A stretch of 64,000 bases of DNA from Streptomyces rugosispiralis (GCF_024505145.1 NZ_JANIAA010000005.1:310001-374000), one strand, 5' to 3'. Counted from the stretch's first letter, positions 49,205-57,748 are shown. A program made the numbers and translations. The notes: a model not told the origin generated them from the sequence alone.

Positions 49205-49654
49205 ATGGCAGAGACCCCCGGCGGCATGTCCGCGTCCACCGTGCGCGCCGCGCATGAGATCCGTGTGGTGATCGGCCGACTGCGGCGGCGGGTCAAGGAG
49301 TCGTACGACCTCGAGGAACTCACCCCCTCGCAGACGTCCGCGCTCAGCAGGCTCAGTAAGGAGGGCCCCGCCTCGGCCAGCGCGCTGGCGGCGGCCGAGC
49401 GCGTACGGCCGCAGTCGATGGCGGCCACGCTCGCCGCGCTGGACGAGCGCGGGCTGATCCAGCGGCGCCCCGATCCCGACGACGGGCGGCGGCAGCTGGT
49501 CTCGGTGAGCGAGACCGGCGGCGCGTTCCTGGACGACAAGCGGCGGGCGGGCGAGGAATGGCTCGCCCGGGCCCTGGAGAGCGGCTACACGGAAGCGGAA
49601 CGGCAGACCATCCTCGAGGCGCTGGCCCTGCTGGACCGGCTCAGCCGCGCATGA
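49205..49654 (+). CDS. MarR-family regulator
   Basis: 149 residues from the ATG at 49205. The winged HTH spans about residues 30-100 (ELTPSQTSALSRLSKEG, RVRPQSMAATLAALDERGLI, RRPDPDDGRRQLVSVSE). It probably represses its own operon of MFS pump and isochorismatase-family gene. The longer frame to 49091 lies over the SDR remnant and operator. The stop overlaps the MFS ATG. Confidence 0.9.
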   Translation: MAETPGGMSASTVRAAHEIRVVIGRLRRRVKESYDLEELTPSQTSALSRLSKEGPASASALAAAERVRPQSMAATLAALDERGLIQRRPDPDDGRRQLVSVSETGGAFLDDKRRAGEEWLARALESGYTEAERQTILEALALLDRLSRA

Positions 49655-51090
49655 TCGAGCGGCTGACACGACGAAAGAAGGGCGGGGCGGACGCGGAGAG
49701 CGCCTTCGACCGGAGGCTGCTGGCGCCGATGATGCTGGGTTCGGTACTGAACCCGGTCAACTCCTCCATCATCTCCGTGTCGTTGGTGCCGATCGGCGCC
49801 GCGTTCGGGGCACCGCCGGCGCGGACGGCCTGGCTGGTCTCCGCGCTCTATCTGGCCACCTCGATAGGCCAGCCGGTCATGGGCCGGCTGATCGACCTCT
49901 ACGGACCGCGCCGCCTGTTCCTCGCCGGGGCGGCACTGACCGGGATCGCGGGGCTGATCGGTCTGTTCGCCCCGAACCTGGGGACGCTGATCGTCGCGCG
50001 GGTGGTGCTCGGGTTCGGCACCTGCGCGGGCTATCCGGCCGCGATGTACCTCATCCGCGGGGAGGCCCGGCGGACCGGCCAGGAGAGCCCCGCCGGGATC
50101 CTCGCCACGCTCGCGGTCGCCAGCCAGACCATCGCCGTCATCGGACCGCCCCTGGGCGGACTGCTGATCGGGCTGGGCGGCTGGCGCTCCACGTTCGCCG
50201 TCAACATCCCGCTGGCGGTGGCCGGTCTGATCCTCGGCGTACGGCGTCTGCCGAAGGAGCGGCCCCTGGCGGAGCGCACCGGCGAGCGCGTCCGGCTGGA
50301 TCTGATCGGCATGGGGCTGTTCGCCGCGATGCTCGTCTCGCTGCTGCTGTTCCTGATGGAGCCCCGGGCCGATCGGTGGTATCTGCCGGTGCTGATGGCG
50401 GTGGCGGCGGCCGGGTTCGCGGTGCGGGAACTGCGGGCGGCGGAGCCGTTCATCGATCTGCGGGTGTTCGGCGGCAATGCGCCCCTGCTGCTCACCTACG
50501 CCCGCGCGCTCCTCGTCTCCGTCGTCTCGTACGTCTTTCTGTACGGCTACACCCAGTGGCTCCAGGACGGCCGGGGGCTGACGGCCTCACAGGCGGGGCT
50601 CGCCCAACTGCCCCTGTTCCTGACCGGCATCGCGGTGTCCACCGCCACCGGCCGCCGCGCCGCCGTGCGCGGCAAGTTGCTGGTGGGGGCCGTGGGGCAG
50701 ATCGTCGGCTGCGTCCTGCTGCTCCCGCTGCGGCCGCACAGCGCGATATGGCTGCTGATCGTGGTCGGGCTCGTCTTCGGCGTACCGCAGGGGCTGATGA
50801 ACCTCGCCCTGCAGAACTCGGTCTACCACCAAGCCGATCTGGAGCGGATGGGCTCCTCGGCGGGGCTGCTCCGCACCTTCTTCTACCTCGGCGCGATCGT
50901 CGCCTCCAGCGCCAACGGCGCCTTCTTCGGCGCCCGCGCCGACACCGGCGGGCTGCACGGCCTGGCCTGGTTCATGCTCGCCATCACCGGTCTGTGTCTG
51001 GCGCTGACGCTCGTGGACCGCTCGCTCGGCCGTATCGGGTCCGACGATTCCTCTTCCGCGCAACAACCGCAGCAGCGAAAGGCCTCATGA
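49651..51090 (+). CDS. MFS transporter, DHA2-like (14 helices)
   Basis: 479 residues with about 14 helices. The A-motif region is GRLIDLYGPRRLFLAGA near residue 83, with an antiporter-type motif GPPLGGLLIGLGGWRSTFAVN near 170. This subfamily exports drugs. The basic N-terminus has no targeting signal. MarR control is likely because its ATG overlaps the regulator's stop. The stop overlaps the next ATG. Confidence 0.88.
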   Translation: MIERLTRRKKGGADAESAFDRRLLAPMMLGSVLNPVNSSIISVSLVPIGAAFGAPPARTAWLVSALYLATSIGQPVMGRLIDLYGPRRLFLAGAALTGIAGLIGLFAPNLGTLIVARVVLGFGTCAGYPAAMYLIRGEARRTGQESPAGILATLAVASQTIAVIGPPLGGLLIGLGGWRSTFAVNIPLAVAGLILGVRRLPKERPLAERTGERVRLDLIGMGLFAAMLVSLLLFLMEPRADRWYLPVLMAVAAAGFAVRELRAAEPFIDLRVFGGNAPLLLTYARALLVSVVSYVFLYGYTQWLQDGRGLTASQAGLAQLPLFLTGIAVSTATGRRAAVRGKLLVGAVGQIVGCVLLLPLRPHSAIWLLIVVGLVFGVPQGLMNLALQNSVYHQADLERMGSSAGLLRTFFYLGAIVASSANGAFFGARADTGGLHGLAWFMLAITGLCLALTLVDRSLGRIGSDDSSSAQQPQQRKAS

Positions 51091-51662
51091 ACATGAACAT
51101 GAACGCGAATGCGAACAAGACGGCTCTGCTCGTGATGGACGTCCAGGAGGCCATCGTGGCCCGCGTCCAGGACCCCGGCTATGTGCCGCGCGTGAGCCGC
51201 GCGGTCGACGCGGCCCGTAGCGCCGGAATCCCCGTCGTGTACGTCACCGTCGGCTTCCGCTCCGGCCGCCCCGAAGCCTCGGCCCGCAACAAGATCTTCG
51301 GCGCCCTGCCGCAGGGTCTCTACACCGAGGGCGACCCCAAAATCGCCATCCATGCCGCTGTGGCGCCCCGGCCGGACGAGGTCGTGGTCACCAAGCGGCG
51401 GGTCAGCGCGTTCGCCGGCAGCGACCTGGATGTGGTGCTGCGGTCCGGTGACATCACCCATCTCGTCCTGACCGGCGTCGCGACCAGCGGCGTCGTCCTG
51501 TCCACCCTGCGCCAGGCCGCCGACCTGGACTTCCGGCTCACGGTGCTGTCCGACGCCTGCTACGACCCGGACCCGGAGGTCCACCGGCTGCTCACCGAGA
51601 GGGTGTTTCCGTCGCAGGCCGAGATCACGACGGTGGAGGAGTGGGCCAAGACGGCGGGCTGA
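51087..51662 (+). CDS. isochorismatase-family protein lacking the catalytic cysteine
   Basis: 191 residues. D18 in LVMDVQEAI and K103 in VTKRRVSAF, two members of the cysteine-hydrolase triad, are present. The third, normally the Cys in a GVATxxCV loop, reads GVATSGVVLST, so valine (about residue 136) replaces it. As in the EntB/PhzD isochorismatases, the reaction would need no Cys, or the protein is inactive. The start has an odd repeat MNMNMNANAN. It overlaps the MFS stop by 4 bases. Confidence 0.85.
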   Translation: MNMNMNANANKTALLVMDVQEAIVARVQDPGYVPRVSRAVDAARSAGIPVVYVTVGFRSGRPEASARNKIFGALPQGLYTEGDPKIAIHAAVAPRPDEVVVTKRRVSAFAGSDLDVVLRSGDITHLVLTGVATSGVVLSTLRQAADLDFRLTVLSDACYDPDPEVHRLLTERVFPSQAEITTVEEWAKTAG

Positions 51663-51728
51663 GCGGTTTGGGGGCGTCAGGGCTGGTCGGCTCGGTCGGG
51701 TGCGGCGCCGTCTCGCGCCTTCGGCGCA

Positions 51729-52107
51729 TTTGAGCATGGGTCGGCGGGTGGGGGTCCGGCGCTCGTCGCCGGCGCCGGGCCGGTGGGGGCGGAGCCCGGT
51801 GGCGGCCTCCGTGCTCGGGGGCCGGGGGCCGTTGCCGGACTGGCGGATCGCTCGGGGCCCGATGCCGGACCGTCCTCCGGATGGCCCGGGGTGGGGTACC
51901 CCTCTCGGAATTGCTTGACAAATTAGTTGCGCCAGATCAAGCGTTTTTTGCGGGGGTACCCGGAGGGGCCGCCCCGGGTCCCGCCGGTCCGCACTCCGGA
52001 CAGAGAGCCGCTCCTCCCACGTCGCCGAGCCGCCACGGCCCCGACATCCCGCCGGCCCGGCGGCCGGCGGCGGCGCCCCGCCCCCCACCTCCGGACCCAT
52101 GCTCAAA
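51729..52107. repeat. gene-free 379-bp segment with inverted ends, possible MITE-like element
   Basis: TTTGAGCATGGGTC (51729-51742) recurs inverted at 52094-52107, and the match continues imperfectly inwards for about 13 bp in G/C-rich sequence. The centre (51911-51952) is strikingly A/T-richer, with TTGACA (51915-51920) and a run of T, flanked by GGTACC on each side. There is no ORF with coding character and no obvious target-site duplication. It covers most of the 500-bp gap 51663-52162. Confidence 0.55.
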
Positions 52108-52162
52108 AGCCACCTCGCCTCGGTAAGCGGCACCCCTGCGCACACGAGCCCGCCCGAAAACC

Positions 52163-52972
52163 TCAACGCGGCCAGATCGGCGGGTTGGTGCAGAACGAGC
52201 CGCCGATGTACTCGTGGTCGGGGTTGCCCGGCTCCAGTTCGCCCTGCTCGGCGATCAGCTTCGCGGCGTACGGCTCGGAGTCGTCCTGCGGCTCGTACCC
52301 CAGGGCGCGGGCCGAGGAGAGGTCCCACCACAGGCGGGTGTTGGCCGAGCTGCCGTAGATCATGGTGTAGCCCACGTTCTCCGCCGTAAGGGCGGCATGG
52401 AGGAGCCGGGCGCCGTCCGCCGGGCTCATCCAGATGGACAGCATGCGGACCGTCGTCGGCTCGGGGAAGCAGGAGCCGATGCGGATGGCGACCGTCTCGA
52501 TGCCGTGCTTGTCCCAGTAGAACGAGGCGAGATCCTCGCCGAACGCCTTCGACAGCCCGTAGTAGGTGTCGGGGCGGCGCGGGGTGTCGAGCGGGATGAG
52601 CGGGTCGTCCCCCACCGGGCGCGGGGTGAAGCCCACGGCGTGGTTGCTGGAGGCGAAGACGATCCGGCGGACCCCGGCCTCGCGCGCCGCCTCGTACACG
52701 TTGTACGTGCCCTCGATATTGGCCCGCAGGATCTTCTCGAACGGGGCTTCCAGGGAGATACCCGCGAGATGGATGATCGCGTCAACGCCCCGCACGGCCT
52801 CGCGCAGGGCGTCCCGGTCGGACAGATCCGCGGTGATCGCGTCCGGCTCGCCCTCGATGGGGAGCTGGTCGAGCAGCCGCAGCTGGTATCCGTACGGCGG
52901 CAGCAGCTCGCGCATCAAGGTGCCCATGCCGCCGGCGGCGCCGGTGAGGAGGACGGTGCGGGGAGCGGGCAT
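52163..52972 (-). CDS. udh: NAD-dependent uronate dehydrogenase-like protein
   Basis: 269 residues, extended SDR fold: nucleotide site TGAAGGMG (10-17), FASSNHAVGF near 106, catalytic Y138-x3-K142 in YYGLSK, and RIGSCFPEP and SIWMSPADGARL. These segments match uronate dehydrogenase (for example VFASSNHTIGY, RIGSCTPEP, and GGTFVDNP near the C-terminus in the Agrobacterium enzyme). It oxidises D-glucuronate or D-galacturonate to the aldarolactone. It is divergent from kdgD, which acts two steps further on. Confidence 0.8.
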   Translation of the reverse strand: MPAPRTVLLTGAAGGMGTLMRELLPPYGYQLRLLDQLPIEGEPDAITADLSDRDALREAVRGVDAIIHLAGISLEAPFEKILRANIEGTYNVYEAAREAGVRRIVFASSNHAVGFTPRPVGDDPLIPLDTPRRPDTYYGLSKAFGEDLASFYWDKHGIETVAIRIGSCFPEPTTVRMLSIWMSPADGARLLHAALTAENVGYTMIYGSSANTRLWWDLSSARALGYEPQDDSEPYAAKLIAEQGELEPGNPDHEYIGGSFCTNPPIWPR

Positions 52973-53160
52973 GGGCGGATCCTCCGTAGGGGATAGCGCG
53001 TTATGGGGTTGTTGCGCGGAGCGCTCTTGCGTATGCGGTTTTTATTCATGTATGTGGTTCAGATTCATGGACACCGTAGGGATCGGCGAATGGGCCGTCA
53101 AGGGTGGCGCGATGCCGACGAATTCCGCGTCGGGTGAATGGCGTCACCCGGTTGGCGCCC

Positions 53161-53190
53161 TTGACCGGCGGCCGATGGCTGCCTTACGGT
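53161..53190 (+). promoter_or_regulatory. candidate kdgD promoter
   Basis: TTGACC (53161-53166), an 18-bp spacer and TACGGT (53185-53190). This is close to a housekeeping promoter, with a start site near 53197. Confidence 0.55.
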
Positions 53191-53202
53191 GAACCTGTTC
53201 AC
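53189..53202. promoter_or_regulatory. GTGAACCTGTTCAC palindrome over the kdgD transcription start
   Basis: A perfect 6-2-6 palindrome that overlaps the -10 box and the predicted start site, as expected for a repressor site. The GntR protein encoded 4 kb away is one candidate ligand. Confidence 0.5.
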
Positions 53203-53281
53203 GAATGTAGATGACGATCAGAAACGTGCACACTGCGTCGGTGGGTGACGGCGGGTCGGTGTACACGACAGGGAGAAGCCC

Positions 53282-54259
53282 GTGACCTCAGCTTCACTCG
53301 CCGAGCGCCTTGACGGACTGCTGTTCTTCCCCGTGACCGCCTACGGTCCCGATGGCGCCCTGGACCTGGAGATCTACCGCGCGCACGTCCGCGCCGGGAT
53401 CGAGGCGGGGGCGGGCGCCGTCTTCGCGTGCTGCGGCACGGGCGAGTTCCACGCCCTGACGCCCGAGGAGTTCCACGACTGCGTCGTGGTCGCCGTGGAG
53501 GAGGCCGCCGGGCGGGTGCCGGTGGTCGCGGGCGCCGGGTACGGGACCGCGCTGGCGATCCAGTACGCCAAGCTGGCCGAGCGGGCCGGTGCGGACGGGC
53601 TGCTCGCCATGCCGCCGTATCTGGTCGTGGCCGATCAGGAGGGGCTGATCCGCCACTACAGCGCCCTCGCGGGCGCGACCGACCTCGACATCATCGTCTA
53701 CCAGCGGGACAACGCCGTCCTGGCCCCGGACTCCGTGGCCCGGCTCGCCAAGGTGCCCGGCATCATCGGCCTCAAGGACGGCATCGGCGACCTCGACCTG
53801 ATGCAGCGCGTCGTGAGCGCGGTGCGGGCCGACGCCCCCGACGAGGGCTTCCGCTACTTCAACGGGCTGCCGACCGCCGAACTGACCGGCCTCGCCTACC
53901 GCGGCATCGGCGTGACGCTCTACTCCTCCGCCGTCTTCTGCTTCGTTCCCGAGGTCGCCCTCGCCTTCCACAAGGCGCTCATGACGGGCGATGACGAGAC
54001 CGTCAACAAGCTGCTGGACGGCTTCTACCGGCCGCTGGTCGAACTCCGCAACCAGGGCCGCGGCTATGCGGTGTCGCTGGTCAAGGCGGGGGTCCGGCTG
54101 CGCGGGCTGGACGTCGGCGAGGTGCGGCCGCCGCTGAGCGAGCCCAGCGCCGCCCATGTCAAGGAGCTGGCCGAGCTGATCGAGCGCGGCATGGCGCTGG
54201 TCGGGGAGGCGGACGGGGGCGCGGACAAGGACGGGACCGGGGACGGGGAGGCGAGGTGA
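53282..54259 (+). CDS. kdgD: 5-dehydro-4-deoxyglucarate dehydratase
   Basis: 325 residues, DHDPS/NAL superfamily. The Schiff-base lysine K165 is in GIIGLKDGIGD and the tyrosine Y140 in IVYQRDNA; GTGEFHAL (52-59) is the KdgD variant of the active-site loop. It dehydrates and decarboxylates 5-keto-4-deoxyglucarate to 2-ketoglutarate semialdehyde in aldarate degradation. The acidic Gly/Asp tail after residue 310 is an extension. GTG start with GGGAGAAG upstream. Stop and next GTG overlap (GTGA). Confidence 0.9.
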   Translation: MTSASLAERLDGLLFFPVTAYGPDGALDLEIYRAHVRAGIEAGAGAVFACCGTGEFHALTPEEFHDCVVVAVEEAAGRVPVVAGAGYGTALAIQYAKLAERAGADGLLAMPPYLVVADQEGLIRHYSALAGATDLDIIVYQRDNAVLAPDSVARLAKVPGIIGLKDGIGDLDLMQRVVSAVRADAPDEGFRYFNGLPTAELTGLAYRGIGVTLYSSAVFCFVPEVALAFHKALMTGDDETVNKLLDGFYRPLVELRNQGRGYAVSLVKAGVRLRGLDVGEVRPPLSEPSAAHVKELAELIERGMALVGEADGGADKDGTGDGEAR

Positions 54260-55455
54260 GGGCTTCCGCCTTCGTCTACCCCTGGGACGTCGTCGGGGAC
54301 CCGGACGCCGCGCGCCGCATCGCCGCCCTCGGCGTCCAGCAGGTGACGCTGGCCGCCGCCTACCACTCCACCCGGGCCCTGACCCCGCGTCACCCCGGCC
54401 ACCGCATCGTCACCGCCCGCCACGCCGCCGTGCTCTACCCGCCGAGCGCGGAGCGCTGGCAGGGGCGCGAGCTGCGGCCGTACGAGCAGTCGTGGGTGCC
54501 GGGCGACGATCCGTACGGCGAGGCGGCCGCCGCGCTGGCCGACGCCGGTCTCGAGGTCCACACCTGGGTGGTGCTCGCCCACAACACCCGGCTGGGCGAG
54601 GAGCATCCGGGGATCACCGTGCGCAACGCCTATGGCGACCGCTACCCATGGGCGCCGTGCATCGCCCGCCCCGAGGTGCGCGCCTATCTGGTGGACCTGG
54701 CCGCCGAGGCCGCCGTACGGCCCGGCGCCCGCGGTACCGAGCTGGAGTCCTGCGGCTGGTACGGGCTGGCCCATCTGCACGCCCACGACAAGATCGGCGG
54801 GGTGCCGCTGGGCGGGGCCGGCCAGTATCTGATGTCGCTGTGTTTCTGCGAAAGCTGCGAGGCGGGCTACGCCGAGCTGGGCGCCGACCCCGAGGAGCTG
54901 CGCGAGCTCGTCGTGCGCGCCCTGCGGCCGGTGTGGGCGGGCGAGACGACCGCGGACGGCGGTGACCGCGCGGGGGAGTGGGCGGAGGTCGAGAAGCTGC
55001 TCGGCGCCGACCACGCCGCGCTCTTCGCGGCCTGGCGCGACCGGATCGCGAGCGGTCTGCGGGCCGAGGCCGTGGCCGCCGTAAGGGCCGCGGCGGACGA
55101 GGACTTCCAGGTCCTGCTGCACGCCGACCCGGCCCCGCACCGGCTCGGCGCCAACGTGGGCGTGGACCCGGCCGATGTGCTGGCCCAGGCCGACGGAGTC
55201 GTACTGCCCTGCACGGGGGGCGAGGCAGCGCGCTCCGGGGTCCTGTCGCCGTTCGTCCCGTACCGGACCGAACGGACCGTGCTCGCCGCCAACTTCACGG
55301 TGGTGGCGGGGATGGGCGGCAGCCCGGCGACGCTGGCCCGGGACGCGGCCCACGCGGTGGAACTGGGCGCGGACCAACTCCGTCTGTACCACGCGGGCCT
55401 GGCCTCCGACCAGGACTTGGCGGCCGTCCGCACGGCCCTGGCCGACCTGAGCTGA
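54256..55455 (+). CDS. unknown protein coupled to kdgD, possible TIM-barrel hydrolase
   Basis: 399 residues; I do not recognise a named family. No signal peptide or membrane helix. Regular alternation of hydrophobic strands and helices (VTLAAAYHS, VHTWVVLAH, LESCGWYGLAHLH, FQVLLHADP, VVLPCTGG, LRLYHAG) suggests a (beta/alpha)8 barrel. CFCESCEAGY near residue 198 gives four-residue cysteine spacing (CFCxxC) seen in some glycoside-hydrolase-like barrels. The translational coupling to kdgD (4-base overlap) implies a role in uronate or aldarate use, perhaps releasing the sugar acid. Function is not established. Confidence 0.7.
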   Translation: MRASAFVYPWDVVGDPDAARRIAALGVQQVTLAAAYHSTRALTPRHPGHRIVTARHAAVLYPPSAERWQGRELRPYEQSWVPGDDPYGEAAAALADAGLEVHTWVVLAHNTRLGEEHPGITVRNAYGDRYPWAPCIARPEVRAYLVDLAAEAAVRPGARGTELESCGWYGLAHLHAHDKIGGVPLGGAGQYLMSLCFCESCEAGYAELGADPEELRELVVRALRPVWAGETTADGGDRAGEWAEVEKLLGADHAALFAAWRDRIASGLRAEAVAAVRAAADEDFQVLLHADPAPHRLGANVGVDPADVLAQADGVVLPCTGGEAARSGVLSPFVPYRTERTVLAANFTVVAGMGGSPATLARDAAHAVELGADQLRLYHAGLASDQDLAAVRTALADLS

Positions 55456-55552
55456 GCCCTTCCCGGGGACCCGTCGCCCTTTGGCGGGTTTCCGGGACGG
55501 CCCGGCGGATTATCGGAAGCGCGACACCCCGTGGCATCGCCACGATCGAAGG

Positions 55553-56557
55553 GTGTCGACGAAATGGATCACCTCCCACCGCAGGCCCATCGCGCTGATG
55601 TCCCTGGGACACGCCTGCGTGGACGTCTACCAGGGAGCGGTGGCCGCGCTGGTGCCGTTCTTCGTCTCGGAACGGGCCTACGGCTACGCCGCCGCCTCCG
55701 GTGTCGTCCTGGCGGCCTCGCTGCTGTCGTCCGTCGTACAGCCGCTGTTCGGGGCGCTCACCGACCGGTGGGCCATGCCGTGGCTGCTGCCGGTGAGCAC
55801 GCTGGTGGGCGGCGCGGGGGTGGCGCTGAGCGGGGTCACCGGCTCCTACGCGGCGACCCTGGCGGTGGTCGCCGTCCCCGGGATCGGCGTGGCCGCGTAC
55901 CACCCCGAGTCCGCCCGGGTGGCCCGGCTCGCCAGCCGGGGCAGCCACACCGCGATGAGCTGGTTCTCCCTCGGCGGCAACATCGGCTTCGCCGCCGCGC
56001 CGCACGCGGTCGCCGCCGTCATCGCCACCGGCGGTCTGCGGGCCTCCCCGCTGCTGGCCGTCCCCGCCGTCGCCGGAGCCGCCCTGTGCGCGGCCGCGCT
56101 ACGGGCGCTCAGGGCCCCGGACGCGGCGGCCGGGCCCGCGCGGGCGAGCCGCGGGGGAGCGGGGCGGGACGACTGGCCCTCCTTCCTCCGGCTGTCCGGC
56201 GCCATCATGTGCCGCTCGATCGTCTTCGTCGGGCTGAGCGCGTTCATCTCCCTGTATGTGCGCGAGCGCGCGGGCGGAGGCGAACTGGCCGGTACCGCCG
56301 CCCTGTTCGTGCTCTACGCCGGCGGCGCGGTGGGCACCCCGCCGTCGGCCTCGGGCGGCGCCGACCACCCCGCGTCCCGCATCACCCGCTCCACCGTCTC
56401 CTCCAGCGCGCTCGTCTCCGGGATCACGGTCTCGACCCCGCCCGGCAGCAGGTCCAGCGGCCGGTACCAGTCGCGCATCTCCCGCTCCCCGTACTCGTCC
56501 GCCTGCGGCTTCGTGGCGTGCCGCCGGAGCGTCTCGGCGAACGGGACGTCCAGGTAG
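55553..56557 (+). pseudogene. truncated MFS transporter (second half lost)
   Basis: The frame from the GTG at 55553 (MFS-type VSTKWITSHRRPIALMSLGHACVDVYQG) contains about seven helices of a fosmidomycin-resistance-like MFS protein up to LFVLYAGGAVGT near 56340. Beyond that the residues are Ser/Thr/Arg-rich and match the antisense of the kinase gene, ending at 56557. A normal MFS of this type has about 400 residues and 12 helices; here about five helices are missing. The join with the kinase gene marks a deletion. The protein is unlikely to transport. Confidence 0.75.
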
Positions 56558-56883
56558 TAGGCGTGGGTGCGGCCCAGGTGGTCGCGGCAGAGGGCGTCCA
56601 GCATCGGGCCGTAGTGCGCGGTGTACAGGATGCCCTCCACCACGGCGTGGAAGCCGTGGTCCAGGGCGTAGCGGGTCACGGTGTCGAGGAGGCCGATGTT
56701 CGCCGCGTCCGGGCGGTCCCGCTCCCGCAGCACGACCCGGCGCAGATTGTCCTGGGCCACCAGCGCCAGGCCGCGTCCGTAGCGGGCGCGGAGCCCGGCG
56801 GCGACGGAGGACTTGCCGGACGCGGAGTTGCCGCGCAGCACGATCAGCCGCGTGGCCGCGGATCCCACCCTCATCCGGGTCAC
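56314..56883 (-). CDS. small P-loop kinase (AAA_33 / chloramphenicol-phosphotransferase-like)
   Basis: 189 residues from GTG 56883 (or ATG 56874). A Walker A GNSASGKSSVA is near residue 19; LVAQDNLRR near 41 and GFHAVVEGILY near 78 resemble small metabolite or nucleoside kinases. The substrate is unknown. The last 15 residues (SAPPEADGGVPTAPPA) are unusual and lie over the scar with the MFS gene, so the true C-terminus was probably replaced by that deletion. Confidence 0.75.
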   Translation of the reverse strand: MTRMRVGSAATRLIVLRGNSASGKSSVAAGLRARYGRGLALVAQDNLRRVVLRERDRPDAANIGLLDTVTRYALDHGFHAVVEGILYTAHYGPMLDALCRDHLGRTHAYYLDVPFAETLRRHATKPQADEYGEREMRDWYRPLDLLPGGVETVIPETSALEETVERVMRDAGWSAPPEADGGVPTAPPA

Positions 56884-56959
56884 GCTATCGGCGACGGAGG
56901 CGCGCTGAGGCGCCGTGGGGCGGGTGAACGACCGTCATGCGCGAGTTTTGTCAGAACCG

Positions 56960-56988
56960 TTGACGAACCCCTGGAGCCGCCCTAACTT
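56960..56988 (+). promoter_or_regulatory. candidate gntR promoter
   Basis: TTGACG (56960-56965), a 17-bp spacer and TAACTT (56983-56988), 60 bases before the gntR start. A good housekeeping-type match. Confidence 0.55.
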
Positions 56989-57006
56989 CATCGCGTTGTA
57001 CTTCGT

Positions 57007-57040
57007 ATGTCATATATGAGACGCGATATGTGAGATCTGA
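57007..57040. promoter_or_regulatory. A/T-rich operator candidate before gntR
   Basis: Palindrome TCATATATGA (57010-57019) and a related ATATGTGAGATC (57026-57037) lie between the promoter and the start codon. Position suggests autorepression by the GntR protein. Confidence 0.45.
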
Positions 57041-57048
57041 GAGCATCC

Positions 57049-57687
57049 ATGGACGTTGCCCCGAGCCCCATCCCCTCCCGCACCCAGTACGTGCTGGAGG
57101 CGGTCAAGCACGCGATTCTCACCGGGGGGCTGCGGCCCGGGCAGGCGTTGGTGGAGGCCGAGTTGGCCGCGCAGTTCGGGGTGTCCAAGACGCCGGTGCG
57201 GGAGGCGCTCAAGACGCTCGCGGGGCGGGGGCTCGTGGTGATGAGCGAGTACAAGGGGGCCACCGTCAGGACCGTGGACACCGCGATGGCGCACGCCGTC
57301 TACGATGTGCGGCTGCTCCTGGAGCCCGAGGCGCTGCGCCGGACCGTGGCCGCGCGAGCCGGGCTGGAGGCCGCGGGGGCCGCGCTGGAGCGGTCGGACG
57401 CGGCCGCCGATCCGGCCGGGCGGTCGCTCGCCAACCGCGACTTCCACCGGGCGCTCTACCTTCCCTGCGGCAACCCCCTGCTGACCCGGATGCTCGACGA
57501 ACTGCGCGACCAGGCCGCGCTGGTGTCCGCCATCGCCTGGCAGGCGGTGCCCTCCTGGGAGCGGGAGGCCCGTGAGCACCGGGAGATCCTGGCCCGCGCG
57601 CTCGACGGCGACGCCGACGGGGCCGCCCGCGCACTGCACGAGCACATCGCCTCCTTCGTCCGGCGCGCCTTCCCGGACGCGGAGTAG
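57049..57687 (+). CDS. GntR-family regulator (FCD subfamily)
   Basis: 212 residues. The winged HTH spans residues 10-75 (VKHAILTGGLRPGQALVEAE, AAQFGVSKTPVREALKTLAG); a helical FCD domain follows, with VRLLLEPEALRR, FHRALYLPCGNPLL and EHREILARALDGDADGAARAL giving metal- and ligand-binding residues. FCD GntR proteins commonly sense sugar acids. It stands directly before the sugar-acid genes, 108 bases away, on the same strand. Confidence 0.9.
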   Translation: MDVAPSPIPSRTQYVLEAVKHAILTGGLRPGQALVEAELAAQFGVSKTPVREALKTLAGRGLVVMSEYKGATVRTVDTAMAHAVYDVRLLLEPEALRRTVAARAGLEAAGAALERSDAAADPAGRSLANRDFHRALYLPCGNPLLTRMLDELRDQAALVSAIAWQAVPSWEREAREHREILARALDGDADGAARALHEHIASFVRRAFPDAE

Positions 57688-57713
57688 CACCCGGCGGCCC
57701 CGGCCGCCGACCC

Positions 57714-57748
57714 CAGCACTCAGCAGTCAGCAGTCAGCACTCAGCACC
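57714..57748. repeat. five tandem heptamers CAGCA(C/G)(T/C)
   Basis: CAGCACT, CAGCAGT, CAGCAGT, CAGCACT and CAGCACC in a row, between gntR and the DHDPS-family gene. A short slippage tract in the leader of the operon. Confidence 0.7.

Larger units (their letters stand above)
52973..53281. other. divergent intergenic region udh / kdgD
   Basis: 309 bases without a gene. The left half is A/T-richer, with TTCATGTATG and TTCATGGAC repeats around 53045-53070 that may hold the udh promoter. The right half carries the kdgD promoter and palindrome described separately. Confidence 0.5.
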
